The translations under genes and the position numbers were made by a program. From Eretmocerus hayati (Eukaryota > Arthropoda > Insecta > Hymenoptera > Aphelinidae), in NCBI GenBank assembly GCA_029851415.1, contig CM056742.1, forward strand, positions 134,652,715 to 134,716,714: a DNA stretch of 64,000 nucleotides, written 5' to 3'. Below, in pieces: positions 1 to 11,068 of the stretch. Positions within the stretch are counted from its first letter, which is position 1. The number at the start of each line of letters is the position of its first letter. The notes below the pieces were generated by a model, which was not told the origin of the DNA, did not search any database, and worked only from the letters and a program-made list of their open reading frames with translations.

Positions 1-154
1 CTGCGAGAAGGCAAATTTTCAGGACTTCCACCGAAAGGTTTATGGAGTATCGTTTCGACACCAACATTGGACTGTTGTGGAACCAAAAAGATGCCTGCCT
101 GAATGCTCTGCAAAATTATCGCAAGGATCAGATCAATGTATCGACAGCATGGAG
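1..154 (+). CDS. possible host coding exon, cut by the window edge
   Basis: The plus strand is open from base 3 up to a donor-like site AG|GTAACG after base 154. In that frame the peptide includes a well-composed stretch around LLWNQKDACLNALQNYRKD. A second plus frame is also open here, so the reading is not unique. The protein family is not recognised. If real, this is the 3' end of an internal exon of a gene lying mostly left of the window. No continuation exon was found downstream, where a minisatellite begins. Confidence 0.2.
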
Positions 155-679
155 GTAACGTTTAGAGGGCTCCGTAGCAATTTGAGGGAAGCGGTGATGC
201 CACCTTGCTGTGGAACTAGTACATTGTAAATAACTAGTTGATTGAACAGTTTCCAATCCGTATTTGGATGTGAAGCCACGTACGGGAAGTTTTTCAAGGG
301 ATTTCGGAGATAGTTGCATTGAGATCGGTGCAACATTAGGTCAGTGGAATTAGCGAAGATTGAACGGATTCAAAATTTGAAGGATTACTCTCCAACTTCT
401 CTCCCTTGATTATGCACCAATCTTGATGAGAGTTTTTTGGGAATTCGTAGAAAAATTTCCCGCACTTGGAATTACATCGAGAATTTCGAATAAATCGGTG
501 GAAGACTGAGCTTTTCAAAATGATGGAGAATTCACAGATGAGTCCAAAAACAATCAGGATACTTCCGCGAAGTGAGCTGAGTTTCACACGATCTTAGTAA
601 AATTACTTTTCAAACTCGCTGGAAAATATCGTGGCGCTGACGATGCATTGCACACCGTTCTCGGTTGTCGGACTGATTT
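155..679. other. no gene seen
   Basis: Non-coding-looking AT-rich sequence. The short open frames here overlap one another on the minus strand and mostly lack a plausible start. I see no repeat or RNA gene. Confidence 0.5.
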
Positions 680-1735
680 CATGGGGCAAGTCGATCTGGC
701 AGTGCAGATGATCCCCGATGGGAGTAGATCTGCATTTGTACCAGCACTCGGCGAGTGTCGATACAGTCCCGAACCGGCTATCGGCGGGTGTCAATGTGGT
801 CCTGCACCGTTCCCCGATGAGTGTCAATTAGGGCTGGTACTTTTGCATATCCGGATATCCGGATACTTTGAATTATGCTGGATTCGAAATGTTTGATCTT
901 TATACACAACTTTTCACCATCCGGATATCCGGAAAGTATCCGGATGATTTGCGGATAGTCCCAGCCCTAGTGTCAATGTGGTCTTGTAACGGTCCCCGCC
1001 TATTGTCGATCCCGTTCCGTATAGGTTATCGGCAAGTGTCGATCTGATCCCGTACTGGTCTGCGGCGAGCGTCGATCTGGTCCCGTACCGGTCCCCGGCA
1101 AGTGTCGATCTGGCCCCGTACTGGTCTGCGGCGAGTGTCGATCTGGTCCCGTACTGGTCTGCGGCGAGTGTCGATCTGGTCCCGTAGCAGTTATCGGCGA
1201 GTGTCGATCTGGTCCCGTATCCGTCTTCGGTGAGTGTCGATCTGGTCCCGTATCGGTGCCCGGCAGGTGTCGATCTGGTCTCGTATCGGTGCCCGGCAGG
1301 TATCGATCTGGTCCCGTACTGGTCATCGGCGAGTGTCTACTTGGTATCGAAGCGGTCCCCGGCGAGTGTCAATGTGGGCTTGTAACGGTCCCCGCCTAGT
1401 GTCCATCCCTTCCCGTATCGATTGTCGGCAAGGGTCAATCTAGTCCCGTATCGGTCATCGAGAAGTGTCGATCTGGTCCCGTACCGGCGCCCGGCGAGTG
1501 TTGATCTGGTCCCGTACCGGTCCCCGGCGAGTGTCGATCCGGTCCCGTACCGGTCCCCGGCAAGTGTCGATCTGATCCCGTACTGGTCTGCGGCGAGTGT
1601 CGATCTGGTCCCGTATCAGTCAATGGCGAGTGTCGATCTGGTCCCGTATCCGTCTTCGGCGAGTGTCGATCTGGTCTCGTATCGGTTTTCGGCGAGTGTC
1701 GATCTGGTCTCGTACCGATGCTTGGCGAGTGTAGC
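680..1735. repeat. 33-bp minisatellite array
   Basis: A tandem array whose unit resembles GTGTCGATCTGGTCCCGTAC plus 13 more bases (period 33). Units are diverged at the left (680-820) and more regular from about 990 to 1735. Variant units with GGTCCCCGG, GGTCTGCGG or GGTCATCGG alternate. Because 33 is a multiple of three and the units lack stops, the array is open in several frames on both strands: 11-residue repeats near ASVDLVPYRS on plus and TGPDRHSPQTS on minus. Those peptides are most simply a by-product of the period. The array is interrupted at 829-969 by a hAT-like element. Confidence 0.9.
829..969. mobile_element. hAT-type non-autonomous TIR element (141 bp)
   Basis: The element starts TAGGGCTGG and ends CCAGCCCTA. 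It is flanked by the perfect 8-bp direct repeat GTGTCAAT (821-828 and 970-977). Removing the element and one copy of the repeat restores an ordinary minisatellite unit, so this is a clean insertion into the array. Subterminal ATCCGGATATCCGGA blocks are inverted at the two ends. An 8-bp target duplication is characteristic of the hAT superfamily. There is no coding capacity. Confidence 0.85.
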
Positions 1736-2740
1736 AGAGCAGGGAATATGTCCTGGTTTCCAAGATCACCACATGCTCGCGCACCATATAGACGGTAGCC
1801 AGCAGCCAGTCGCACATTTCGCTACACAGCTGACCAGGATGCTGATCGCAGACCTCAGCCACAACGACACGACAGCGGATGAAAATCAAATTTTGAATCA
1901 GGCTCGTCCGAGGACAGAATGCGTTGGCCAAAGTCACTGCTCACGCGCTTGCACTAGGACAGCTAACGGCTTTGAACACACTGCACCAACAGTAGGGTGG
2001 GCCGAAAATCCATTTTTCTCGGGAATCGCTTCGTGCGGGTAAAATTTCACTGTCTTTTGATGAGAGAATCCGGAAATCTTCCCGCTGCATGTTCAAAGTT
2101 GAGTTTTTCTGGTGGAGCAAGAGCCTTAAAGTTCAAGGAAAATCGAGAGAATCGTGTTTTTCGACCCTTTTTCGCTATTGCCTTGCATGAAACTTTGGTG
2201 TATCTTCACATTTTGATACATGCTATAGTTTATTCCAAAGTTTGTTCCAAAATCTATGAATTGAGTTGAGGTACGTCCTAATTAAGTAACGTGGACCAAA
2301 GTTGTTATGAATCTATGAAAAATGGTTTTCCCTCCTTTCTTACGTTTTTCATCCGCGACCATAAGGAAGCTATGCGTTATACAGCGATCCGACGAAGAAG
2401 ATTGTTACGTTCAGGCTTCCACAGGTTTCACTATTCTGGGCTTGGGTGGGGAAAGTCACCTCAAAACTCCCGAGGAATGAGATCTTGCGATCTAGCAAAA
2501 GTCCAGGAGATTTTCAAAAGATTGAGAAAAACGTAACGTTTCGATGGTCCTTCCGGAAGTGACGCGATAGAACGCAGACTATTTTTCTCACCTGGGTCGT
2601 CATATGAACGACCTTTCCACACGTATTCTCACCCTTGAAAACCAAAAACGAGGTCTATTTAGGCCTGAGGGGTCAAGGATCTTTGTAAATCGCGAGAGAC
2701 CGGGACTGGCGATAAGACTACACTTTTCCAAAAAAACACT
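1736..2740. other. no gene seen
   Basis: Unique-looking sequence after the minisatellite. The plus frame that leaves the array stays open to 2042 but resembles nothing I know after the repeats end. No convincing exon, repeat or RNA feature. Confidence 0.45.
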
Positions 2741-3113
2741 AGAATCCGTTCAAATCGCTGTGCTGCTAAGAAGAGCATTTGAATAGACCTTGATCACTCA
2801 CGGAACTATGGTTCCTTGCGTATTTTGAACTTCTGAATGCGATCCCGCTGGATTCATAGAACTCCAGTGCGTCAAATTAAAGCACTGAGTAGTTGATGGC
2901 AGATGTGCCAAACGTATGTGTAAGGATAGGCAGTCCATGCATAAGATAGGACGAGAGTTATCTGCTCAATACTTGGATTTGACGCATCCAAGGTCGATGG
3001 AAACACCGGGATCGTTTCCAGGATGACAAAATATGTAGAAAATCATGTCCCAATAAGAATCCAGGCCCATTAAAATATTCTCCTCAGCAACACAGCGATT
3101 TGAATGGATTTAG
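2741..3113. repeat. inverted-repeat element with ~50-bp arms
   Basis: The segment at 2741-2790 (core TTCAAATCGCTGTGCTGCT) is found again in reverse complement at 3062-3113 with several mismatches. The interior carries no ORF. The ends and a target duplication could not be fixed, so this may be a diverged TIR element or two inverted copies of one repeat. Confidence 0.55.
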
Positions 3114-3119
3114 GCGTTT

Positions 3120-4260
3120 TTGCTTTCTCAAAAGAGAAAGCATTCATTTGATGCCAGCGGAATTTTCGTCAAATTTTTCCATTGAATGTGATATGTTGTA
3201 GGCAAGTCTTCGTTTGCCTTCACCCCTAGCGTCGTCGAGAAGCTGGTCTTCCCAATGCTACAGAAGTTCATTCGGAAAGGTAAAATACGGTCGCGGAACC
3301 GAAATAGATGATTATTGGGAGTTCATCGCGTAGCAACCAGCCTAGTTTTGGTCTGGTTCTACGGAGGTCCTTGCAGAGTGTCGAAACCACGATTAATACT
3401 GTGGTGAAATCTCACAGAGATTATCAGTTGAATGTGACCCTACGCAGGGTATCTCTTGCTTGCACTCCTCTCTCATTTGTGTCGAGGAACTGGCCATCTC
3501 GACGGCACAAAATTATGATACAGATTCAGTCGGAAATCCGAAATGAGCAACTGATGTGAAAATCTCCGGAGCATCCAATCTAGTCCCATTCTGGTCCCCT
3601 GGTGGTCCTCACAGCGTGTCAAAACAGGACCATCTCACTTATGTGATCGATTCTGAACGGAATTTTTCATTGAACGTGATTTGACTTAAGCAAGACCTCG
3701 TATGCGGTCACCGTGATGATCTTCTCAATGCTATACGATTATAGTTGGTAGGGTAAAATACGGTTAAGGATCCGGAATAGGTGATTTTTGAAAAATTTTC
3801 GGGTAGCTTCCGGCTTAGTCTCGCCCTGGTTCCATGGTGATGTGAACCTACGCAAGCAAACTCTTTTTTGCACTCAGCCCTCGTTTGTATCGAGAAGCTG
3901 GCCGTCTCGGCAATACAAAATCATGATATGGATTGCAAGAGATGGTCGGGGATCCAAAATGTGCAATGAATGGGCGAATACCGGCAACATCCTGTTTGGT
4001 TCCACCGTGGTCCCATTGTTGTCCTCGCAGGGAGTCGAAAAAGTACTACATCACTAATATCATGGATTCTCAACGAAATCTCCCAGTGAATGTGATTTGA
4101 TATACGTGAGCCCTCGCTTAAATCCACTCTAGGCGGTGTCGAGGAGCCGGCCTTCCCAATGCTATAAAATTGTAATGGGAAAGGTCAAGGACTCAAAATT
4201 GATAATTTATGAGTGTGATCCATGTACCATCCAAATAATGCGATCAAATCCACTTTTTCT
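3120..4260. repeat. degenerate ~245-bp satellite array
   Basis: Recurring landmarks TTGAATGTGA, then roughly 50 bp later TCGAGAAGCTGGCC and CAATGCTATA, lie near 3182, 3427, 3672, 3842 and 4087. The spacing is ~245 bp except for one short unit of ~170 bp. Other parts of the unit also recur (GGTAAAATACGG, CTGGTTCC..GGTGGTCC). Copies are strongly diverged. Open frames inside the array are not conserved between units, so the array is not coding. Confidence 0.75.
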
Positions 4261-4370
4261 TGAAGTGAATGACAAGTTTTTAAGCCATCTGTTCACAGGC
4301 CTGTCTGTTTCAATTTCAGAAAAATCTTCACGTCGATCTATCCACATGTTGAATTCCAATATCATGGTAA

Positions 4371-5500
4371 TCACAATAAGGTATTTCGATGCTCATAAAA
4401 ATAAAATGAGTCATTCATCGAATTTGAAACCCAAATTATGCGAGAGATTTCATTCTTTTCTGATGAAAAATGCAAGATTGAGGGCGTAGCTTGAGAATAT
4501 TTACAGAAATTCCAAGTTAATTGATTTGCCCACTGACGTGCCATATCAGAGTGAGGTGTTCCGACAATCAAACGAATTTGAAAGTCAGATAAAGAGACCG
4601 AGTTCACTCTTTTTCGAAGAGAAATACGAGTACCGAGGCCACCAGCTCACAAGTTTTAGAAAATGTTCAACTCCACCGATCTGCTTATTGAAGTTCAATA
4701 TCATAGACTTCAGAGTAGCGTATTCCAAAAATAGAAAAAATAAGAAGTAATGTGTATCAATTTTGAGAGCCATTTGATGCGATCGAGCCCATCCTCAGAA
4801 AAAAATATGAGTTTGTAGGCCATCGGCTGAGAATTTAAAAAAAAATTGCAGTTCAATCGGTTTGCCTCATTGACGTTTGATACCGTAGGCATGAAAGAAA
4901 GGTGTTCCAATGATCAATTTTATCATCATCCAGGCCTGACGCTCCTGTACCTCATTGTGAGGTTAAGGCGCACTCTGCGTGGTTGTAGGACACTCATTCA
5001 CACGATTCGCTCACATCACAGGGACATCATGAAAATTACACTGATTAATTATAAATCCGATTGCTCCTTCTCGTCCATGGTTGCTCAGAAATAAACACAC
5101 ATAGCACGCACCCGATCTAAATCTCGATCGCCATGCGCATCAGCAGACTGGCAGCAGACGCCTGCCGACGCCAAAAAACAACAAGAGCGTTACAAGCGTT
5201 ACAAAAAGCGTTACCGATTTCACATCAAATTTTCTAATTGATGAATTTCAATGAAATAATGCAACAAGATGAAAACCGGAAATAGCATTTTCGACTCAAA
5301 ATGCCGCGATCTTTTTGATGCAATCATCAAAATTTCGCTCCGATCGATATTCGTAGAAATAGAAATTACATGTATGCGAAAATTCATTCATTAAGCAGAA
5401 ACTAAAAGAGATATTGCAATTTTGAGTACACCAATCGATTCCTGAGAAATTTTTACATCGGAAATGAGCTGGCCGCGCAAAATTGAAATAGTTTTCAACC
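4371..5500. repeat. degenerate ~175-bp satellite-like repeats
   Basis: A unit with the landmark GGTGTTCCRA-YAAT recurs near 4378, 4553, 4716 and 4897. Another similar segment lies around 5330. Minus-strand frames across successive units give similar peptide ends (FYFYEHRNTLL, YFFYFWNTLL, FYFYEYRSER), which shows the periodicity rather than a gene. It follows directly after the 245-bp array. Confidence 0.55.
5188..5214 (+). repeat. three direct CGTTAC half-sites
   Basis: AGCGTTAC occurs three times in 27 bp (CGTTAC at 5188, 5197 and 5209). This is the same hexamer that forms the dyad arrays at 38.1 and 47.7 kb. Here it is only directly repeated, with no GTAACG partner at the 8-bp spacing. Confidence 0.4.
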
Positions 5501-5514
5501 ATTAGCAAGCGCAA

Positions 5515-6583
5515 AGAAAATCCGCCAACTTATCTTTGTCACTTAGTATAGTGCTCATTCTACTCCTCACACATTTCATTTTTTTCCACGATTTCATCGA
5601 CATATGAGCAGTCTGTTCCAACATTCAAATTCATTACAGGCAAAATTTTCCAAATCATTCCAATTCGCGAAAGATAAAAAAACATCGCAAGGATATCGTG
5701 AGAAAAGATTCTCAGAATAGACCTCAGCCCATGACACTTAAAGAGAGTCTTATTTAAAAATTCTTAAGTCAACAGGATGACTTATGCATCCATCCATGAA
5801 TGAATAAAGATGAAAGTCAGATCTACATTTATTTGAAAGTCTCTTTCAACGAGTCACCCACAATCGTTAATAATCTTAAGCTCACCATCCAAGTGAAGGT
5901 TTGAAGACTAATTAAGGTGTAAATTCGTGTAAAGCCATGAATGAAGATTAATAGAGGCGACGGCGTTATGCAATCAGAGTTACCCAATTATGGTTCGCTT
6001 CGACTGTGCCTTCTTCATGCGTTGGTCGCAACTGGGAAGCCGGTCTCGAAACTAACAATTGGATTACACTCGACTCGAGCCACGTCAGACGATCTTGAAA
6101 ATTCTTGTCTGAGCGAGTTTCCTTCCTGGCAGTATAGAAGATCCGGAGGTTTTACTTGCTTGCCTTGACTGCCGCAGCTGCGAATTCACTCGTTGAAATA
6201 AGGTGGATCAGGCATGGGATAAGAGCCCGCCACGAATAGAACTAAACTTGCGTCGAGATTTTAATTGTGTTTTCTCGAGATCTTATCACTTACACTCAAA
6301 TCCTTGGCTCTTTTCTTCTTTTAAAGTTTGTTCCAAGTTTGCCGGTATTATCTGGAAGTATACGTGATCTAATTTTGTATCATATTAGATCATATCATAT
6401 CATATTATGGACTTTTTTCCAAGAATACTGATGTGGTATTCTGACGTATCAGTTTTCCGTTACGTACATCAAAATATGGAAATATCACATTATGAAAAGT
6501 ATTGGTCGTTGGGAGATGCATTATATGAATGATGTTGTGACATCTACATCAAAAACTTCACATACGAACTAATTTTAGACTTA
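5515..6583. other. no gene seen
   Basis: AT-rich sequence with a short (ATCAT)n-like stretch near 6388-6405. No supported exon. Confidence 0.5.
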
Positions 6584-6929
6584 CAAGGGGAATCCGGAGG
6601 GCCGGGCTCATCAAATCTCACTATACTCTTTTTACAGTTTTGTATCACCCAGTACATGAAGAATCCAGAGTAACTCTTACAAATGGGCCTCCTGTCCAAA
6701 AATACAGGCGCTGAGATTATCATTGCTCATACATAGATTGATTATCATTGTATAGGCCCATTTTAAAAAGTTACATATGTATACTAGCAATGCTAATCTT
6801 TTTGGCTGTAGCTCCGAACTAAAGGCCCATTTGATGGAGTTACTTTGGATTCTTCATGTACTAGGTGATACAAAACTGTAAAAGAAATTTAGACAAGATT
6901 AATGATCCGGACAAGTGGTCCTCCCCTTG
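6584..6929. mobile_element. CAAGGGGA-type TIR element (346 bp), copy 1
   Basis: Starts CAAGGGGA, ends TCCCCTTG, flanked on both sides by TTA. The arms are long: the first and last ~110 bp are near reverse complements, sharing for example TTTTACAGTTTTGTATCACC and TACATGAAGAATCC. No ORF. A related full element is at 62465-62794 and a fragment at 44650-45009. A 3-bp TNA duplication recalls PIF/Harbinger elements, but the terminal sequence alone does not settle the superfamily. Confidence 0.8.
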
Positions 6930-7667
6930 TTAGTATAAGAGTCAAATTAAAAAGGTGGTTTTTCTCAGAGTACTTTTTAACTGACTAAATAAAATTATGA
7001 AGCTTGTGGTCATCTTAGAAATTATTTGTTATGTCAACTTTGGTTTACACAACACGGGGTCGGTGCCTCAAGAGTAACGCTTGCCATAAGTAACGGAAGA
7101 AGAAAAAGTTGGAGCAGCAGTGCGCGAGACAAAAAAATGAAGTAAAGGTATCGTTCTAAAAGTGAGTAAACCGAGATAAAGGACGGCTTTGACCGCTCAA
7201 TGCCCTATCAGAGAGAGAGAGTGTTGCAAACTTTTGTCCATCGTGGAAAACTTGAGAGAAACTTGGGTTGTGCTGCAAGCGTTGCTCGCTTCGATGCAGA
7301 GAAAAGGCGATTCAAGCATCGCGTTCAGTACAGCTTTACGCTATCGCAGGTTCACTCGGAGACAAAAGGTGACCCTCAAGAATAGCACCCTAGAAGCGTA
7401 AAATTCCCGATTATACTCAAAAGTCGTTCCGAAAAATTGCTCGAAACGCATTGGAATGTAGAGAAAAAAAAAACTGGAAAACGTAGTTTGGTATAAAAGA
7501 AAAAAAAAAAAAAAAATCGCCGAGGGAATAGTTGAGTGCGTGGCAATGAATAGGTGCACACACTAGGTCAACGCTTGGTTCGCTACCTGTGTGCACTTTG
7601 CACCTAGCGTATACACATACCAATGGGATTGAATTTGCTCAGTCCCTGACTCGCGAGCCGAGGGAGT

Positions 7668-7673
<6 letters not shown>

Positions 7674-7712
<39 letters not shown>
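7674..7712. repeat. (GA)n microsatellite
   Basis: Uninterrupted GA dinucleotides of about 39 bp. A 17-18 bp poly-A lies 170 bp upstream, near 7499-7516. Confidence 0.95.
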
Positions 7713-7717
<5 letters not shown>

Positions 7718-10420
7718 GTGAAAAACATCCGTGATGGAATTATGCGACGCACGTAAACTCGATGCTTTTGCTCGCTCACCTCGCCTCTCTTCTCGTGTCA
7801 GTAGGATCTGGGTCACGCAAAGTGACTTCGTAAAACTCATAGTTTCCTTTACCAAAGTAGAAAAAATATTTTGTAGTTATCTGCACATTTATGCCAGAAC
7901 AAAAATTTATTTGGTAAAAAATTTTATCGCGTTGCTTGATGAATTTACCAGTACCGAGAAGTTGAGGAAAGCTTCGCAAGCATCGAATACCGATATCGTG
8001 TGAGAGTATGAAAACTGATTATCTTCGCTCGTGAAATTACACACTATCCACTTGCTCGTTTTCGAAAAATTTTCAAAGCGTGGCGTGTCGTCGAAAATTT
8101 TGTTAACGGCCGATGCCATCACGATCATATTACTTTCCACGGGCGATGACTTTGTTTCGATAATTGCGATAACCTAGTAATAATCTTATTCCCTGCGCTG
8201 TGTCCTTCCTCTTGACGATTATTTTTGCTGTTTCGTACATTTTTCAAGCGTTTTTTTCCGTTTTTCTTTCCCTAACGAACTAAAAGACAGCTATTTTTGC
8301 GGGTCGTTTCACGTATCCGAGATCAGTTTCAATCAAGAATTGAAAGAATTTTCTTCAAAATGATCACCTGCTGAGTTTGATCTTATTGACTGGAACCAAA
8401 GATACACGGCTCTTTAAAAATCAATCAGTCGCTTCGGTTTAGGTATAAGTGGGTCATCTCGTTGTGACCTTCTTTCTGTGAATTCGAATGCGGTTACAAC
8501 TAACCGGAGATATGAAATCGAGCTCTGCAAGCGTTCATTTTGTAAAAAAATTTTTAACATTCGATTGAAATTACTTTCAGATTTGTTGATTCGCAAAACC
8601 ATGCGCATGCGCAGAAGTTGCTGTTTGCTGTTTTATGATTGGACAGAGAATGACGAATCAAAGAGCCCCGAGAGAAACTCACGAAACAGCAAAAAATACC
8701 TTCCGACCAATGCAAATTTGCATAAGAAATCACATGTTAGGAAAATAAAAGAATATCTTCCAAAGATGGCCAGGCTTGCCTGGATTACTCGGATTATGTC
8801 TGACCAGGGGTTAAAGTAGCTCAACGAAAATTTCTAAGACCGCCTTCGATAGGTTTCTTTCAAGCTTTTCCAAATGATGCTCGCGTTGTATCACACGGGA
8901 GAACTATGTAATTTAATATGAGAAAATATAATTTTTACGCTCTCTAGACCCAGACGTCAAAAAATAAAATAGTTCCGAAGGCATCTAAAATTTTTCTCGG
9001 GCCTTCGTAGTGGTTGAGAAGCATATCTAATGTCCGAAATCGAATAAAAAATGAGCGCCTGATCCAGGACCTTACCATTTTTCATGTGTCGGTTTTTGAT
9101 GGATTAATATTTCATCTGTTATTATTTTTATATCTCGATGAATTACCATAATCATCCAATTCAGAAATGAACCGTCAGTAATGTGTGACCCATTGATTCT
9201 TACCATTACTCTGACGTGTCATTAACAATACCTAATACACGTATAAATAGGGTCTCAATACTAGCCCAAATTCTGTCGATGTCATTGATGTCCCCAGAAA
9301 ACTACGCGCATCAAAGTGAAACCCAGCTCACATGCGAGATCTCGTGGTTTGATACGCGTCAAACAGTAGTATAGCGATGATCTGCTCTTTCAGCGCCCGA
9401 GGCGCTTCACCCTTGTCAACAACCTCTCATGTCAATACCAATGTATTATAAGCTCGCCCAAAATGCGACTATATATGATGCTCAGAATTGGCACCTCTGT
9501 TGTACACCGAAGCCTCAAACCTGGATATTTTAACTCACTGCTGCTCGTAATTACGCATCGGATCTGTCTATACTTTGGGCCAAGCGCATATAACACGTAA
9601 ATCGAGAGGTAAACATTTTAACAGGCAAACGAGAGTCAGTATTAGCTTCGTTATGATGTTTGATACAAAATAACTTACGTAAAATGGAATGAGTCATGTC
9701 AGCCGACGTTACCCATTAATCCACTCAGTTCTGTGAAATTGGAGTAGTTAAACCTATATATTGGATTGGATTCTCTCTCTCGATAATTATGTCCTTCCAA
9801 ATCAGTCCACTATTTGTACTCTGGGCATTATCGAAATTTCAACGCCGTTCAAAGGACAAAAGCAAACCCGACCAAAGCGTGTGAAATGTCAAGTGGAAAA
9901 AAAATCTGAGAAAAGGGAAGCAACACAAACGGCTTTTGAATATCTCTCGCTTGAAACAGCGCGCCAGGAAAAAGCGTCGCATTACACGTATAACTGCGCT
10001 CTCACTTGGGCCATCCCACAGGAGACTGAGCTTCACCGCGGGTTTCATATTTCGCTTCTGCACATATATTCGCTCAGAGATTTGCTGTTTTTTCTCCTCT
10101 CCCTGAAACGTTGCACAATTTTCCATTGCTCGTGGCAAAAAGCATTTCAGAGTAGGACACGTAAACACATATATACACACATACACACATGAGTTTGCAG
10201 ATATTTGGCGTTGCAGGACTCGGTATTCCCTAAGGCCGTACAACAGCTTTCCTTGAATAGCTCGTATCTTGCTTCCATGCCACCGGTCTCCCGCGAGAGT
10301 GAGAATGGACTCACATTTTTTCGTGAGCCACCCACCAAATTGGAAAACCGCTCTTTCTTTAACTTTGGTTGGACTACTCGATCTTGCACCCCTCTTTTCA
10401 TGGTTGAATCCACTTGTTCT
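7713..10420. other. no gene seen
   Basis: Mostly AT-rich unique sequence. A good TATA-box sequence, TATAAATAG, occurs at 9242-9250 on the plus strand, but no coding frame follows it. The overlapping plus and minus frames of 120-140 codons between 9760 and 10560 compete with one another and lack convincing starts. Confidence 0.4.
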
Positions 10421-10612
10421 CTACAGAGACTCCTTTTTTTCTCTTTCTCTCTCCTTCTCACGCGTATTCTGTTCGGAAAGTGGAAAATCGGAATAGGTAG
10501 TCGTAGATTGAGAAGCAAGACATTCATCGGAAACTTTGCTAGAAGCCTGAGGGGCAAGAACAGTGAGTGCCAGTAGAATAGATCCCGCTATAGTCAGACG
10601 TATTATCGCCAA
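10421..10612 (-). CDS. signal-peptide-like open frame without ATG
   Basis: The minus-strand frame begins at a GTG just after an in-frame TAA. It reads a hydrophobic stretch (LTIAGSILLALTVLAPQASS) that looks like a secretory signal with an A-x-A type cleavage region, followed by a polar segment (KVSDECLASQSTTT) and a low-complexity E/K/R end. There is no ATG, and I could not find a splice acceptor that supplies one in frame. It may be a degraded or mis-phased first exon of a secreted protein, or chance. Confidence 0.15.
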   Translation of the reverse strand: MAIIRLTIAGSILLALTVLAPQASSKVSDECLASQSTTTYSDFPLSEQNTREKEREREKKESL

Positions 10613-10940
10613 CACGTGAAATTATCACGGTCACTGAAGAACAAAAAAGAAGAGTAAAATATCTGAGAGCTTGTTCCCTATTGAATTTACAAGAAACTCC
10701 GTGTTTACTAGATTACCTAGTTTCATTGAAAAATTTGACGCCGCTCTTGTACAAAGCCCAATTTGAATCATTTTTCACTGCCGCGTTCATCGTGAGAATA
10801 ACCTTATGGTTTTTTTGTCATTGCGCGTGTCACCTCTTTTTTGAGGGCTTTTGAAAATCTTTCCATTCAAGGAATAACAGCTTCAAAACATTTGATTTGC
10901 AGCTTTTCAAAATTTGGATAAGTAGATTTGCATAAAATAC

Positions 10941-11068
10941 CTTTTGCGCCTCGCTCATGAGGTTACTTAACCCCGGGCAGCTATTTTGACCCTCACCTGT
11001 GTGCCTTTTGAGCCTCGCTGTGGCTCGGATCTAGGACGAATGTATTACTACCTCATAAACTCGGTACC
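10941..11068 (+). repeat. GC-rich palindromic repeat family, copy A
   Basis: About 125 bp beginning near TTTGCGCCTCG and ending ACTCGGTAC, with outer ends roughly inverted and internal CG-rich hairpins. It is the most diverged of three copies in the window; the others are at 30469-30583 (reverse) and 55954-56073. Confidence 0.55.

Noticed and set aside
1422..2042. 206-codon plus frame and its minus counterparts across the minisatellite as repeat-protein genes
   Set aside because: The frames are open because the 33-bp unit is a multiple of three and lacks stops, on both strands at once. No start, splice or domain evidence.
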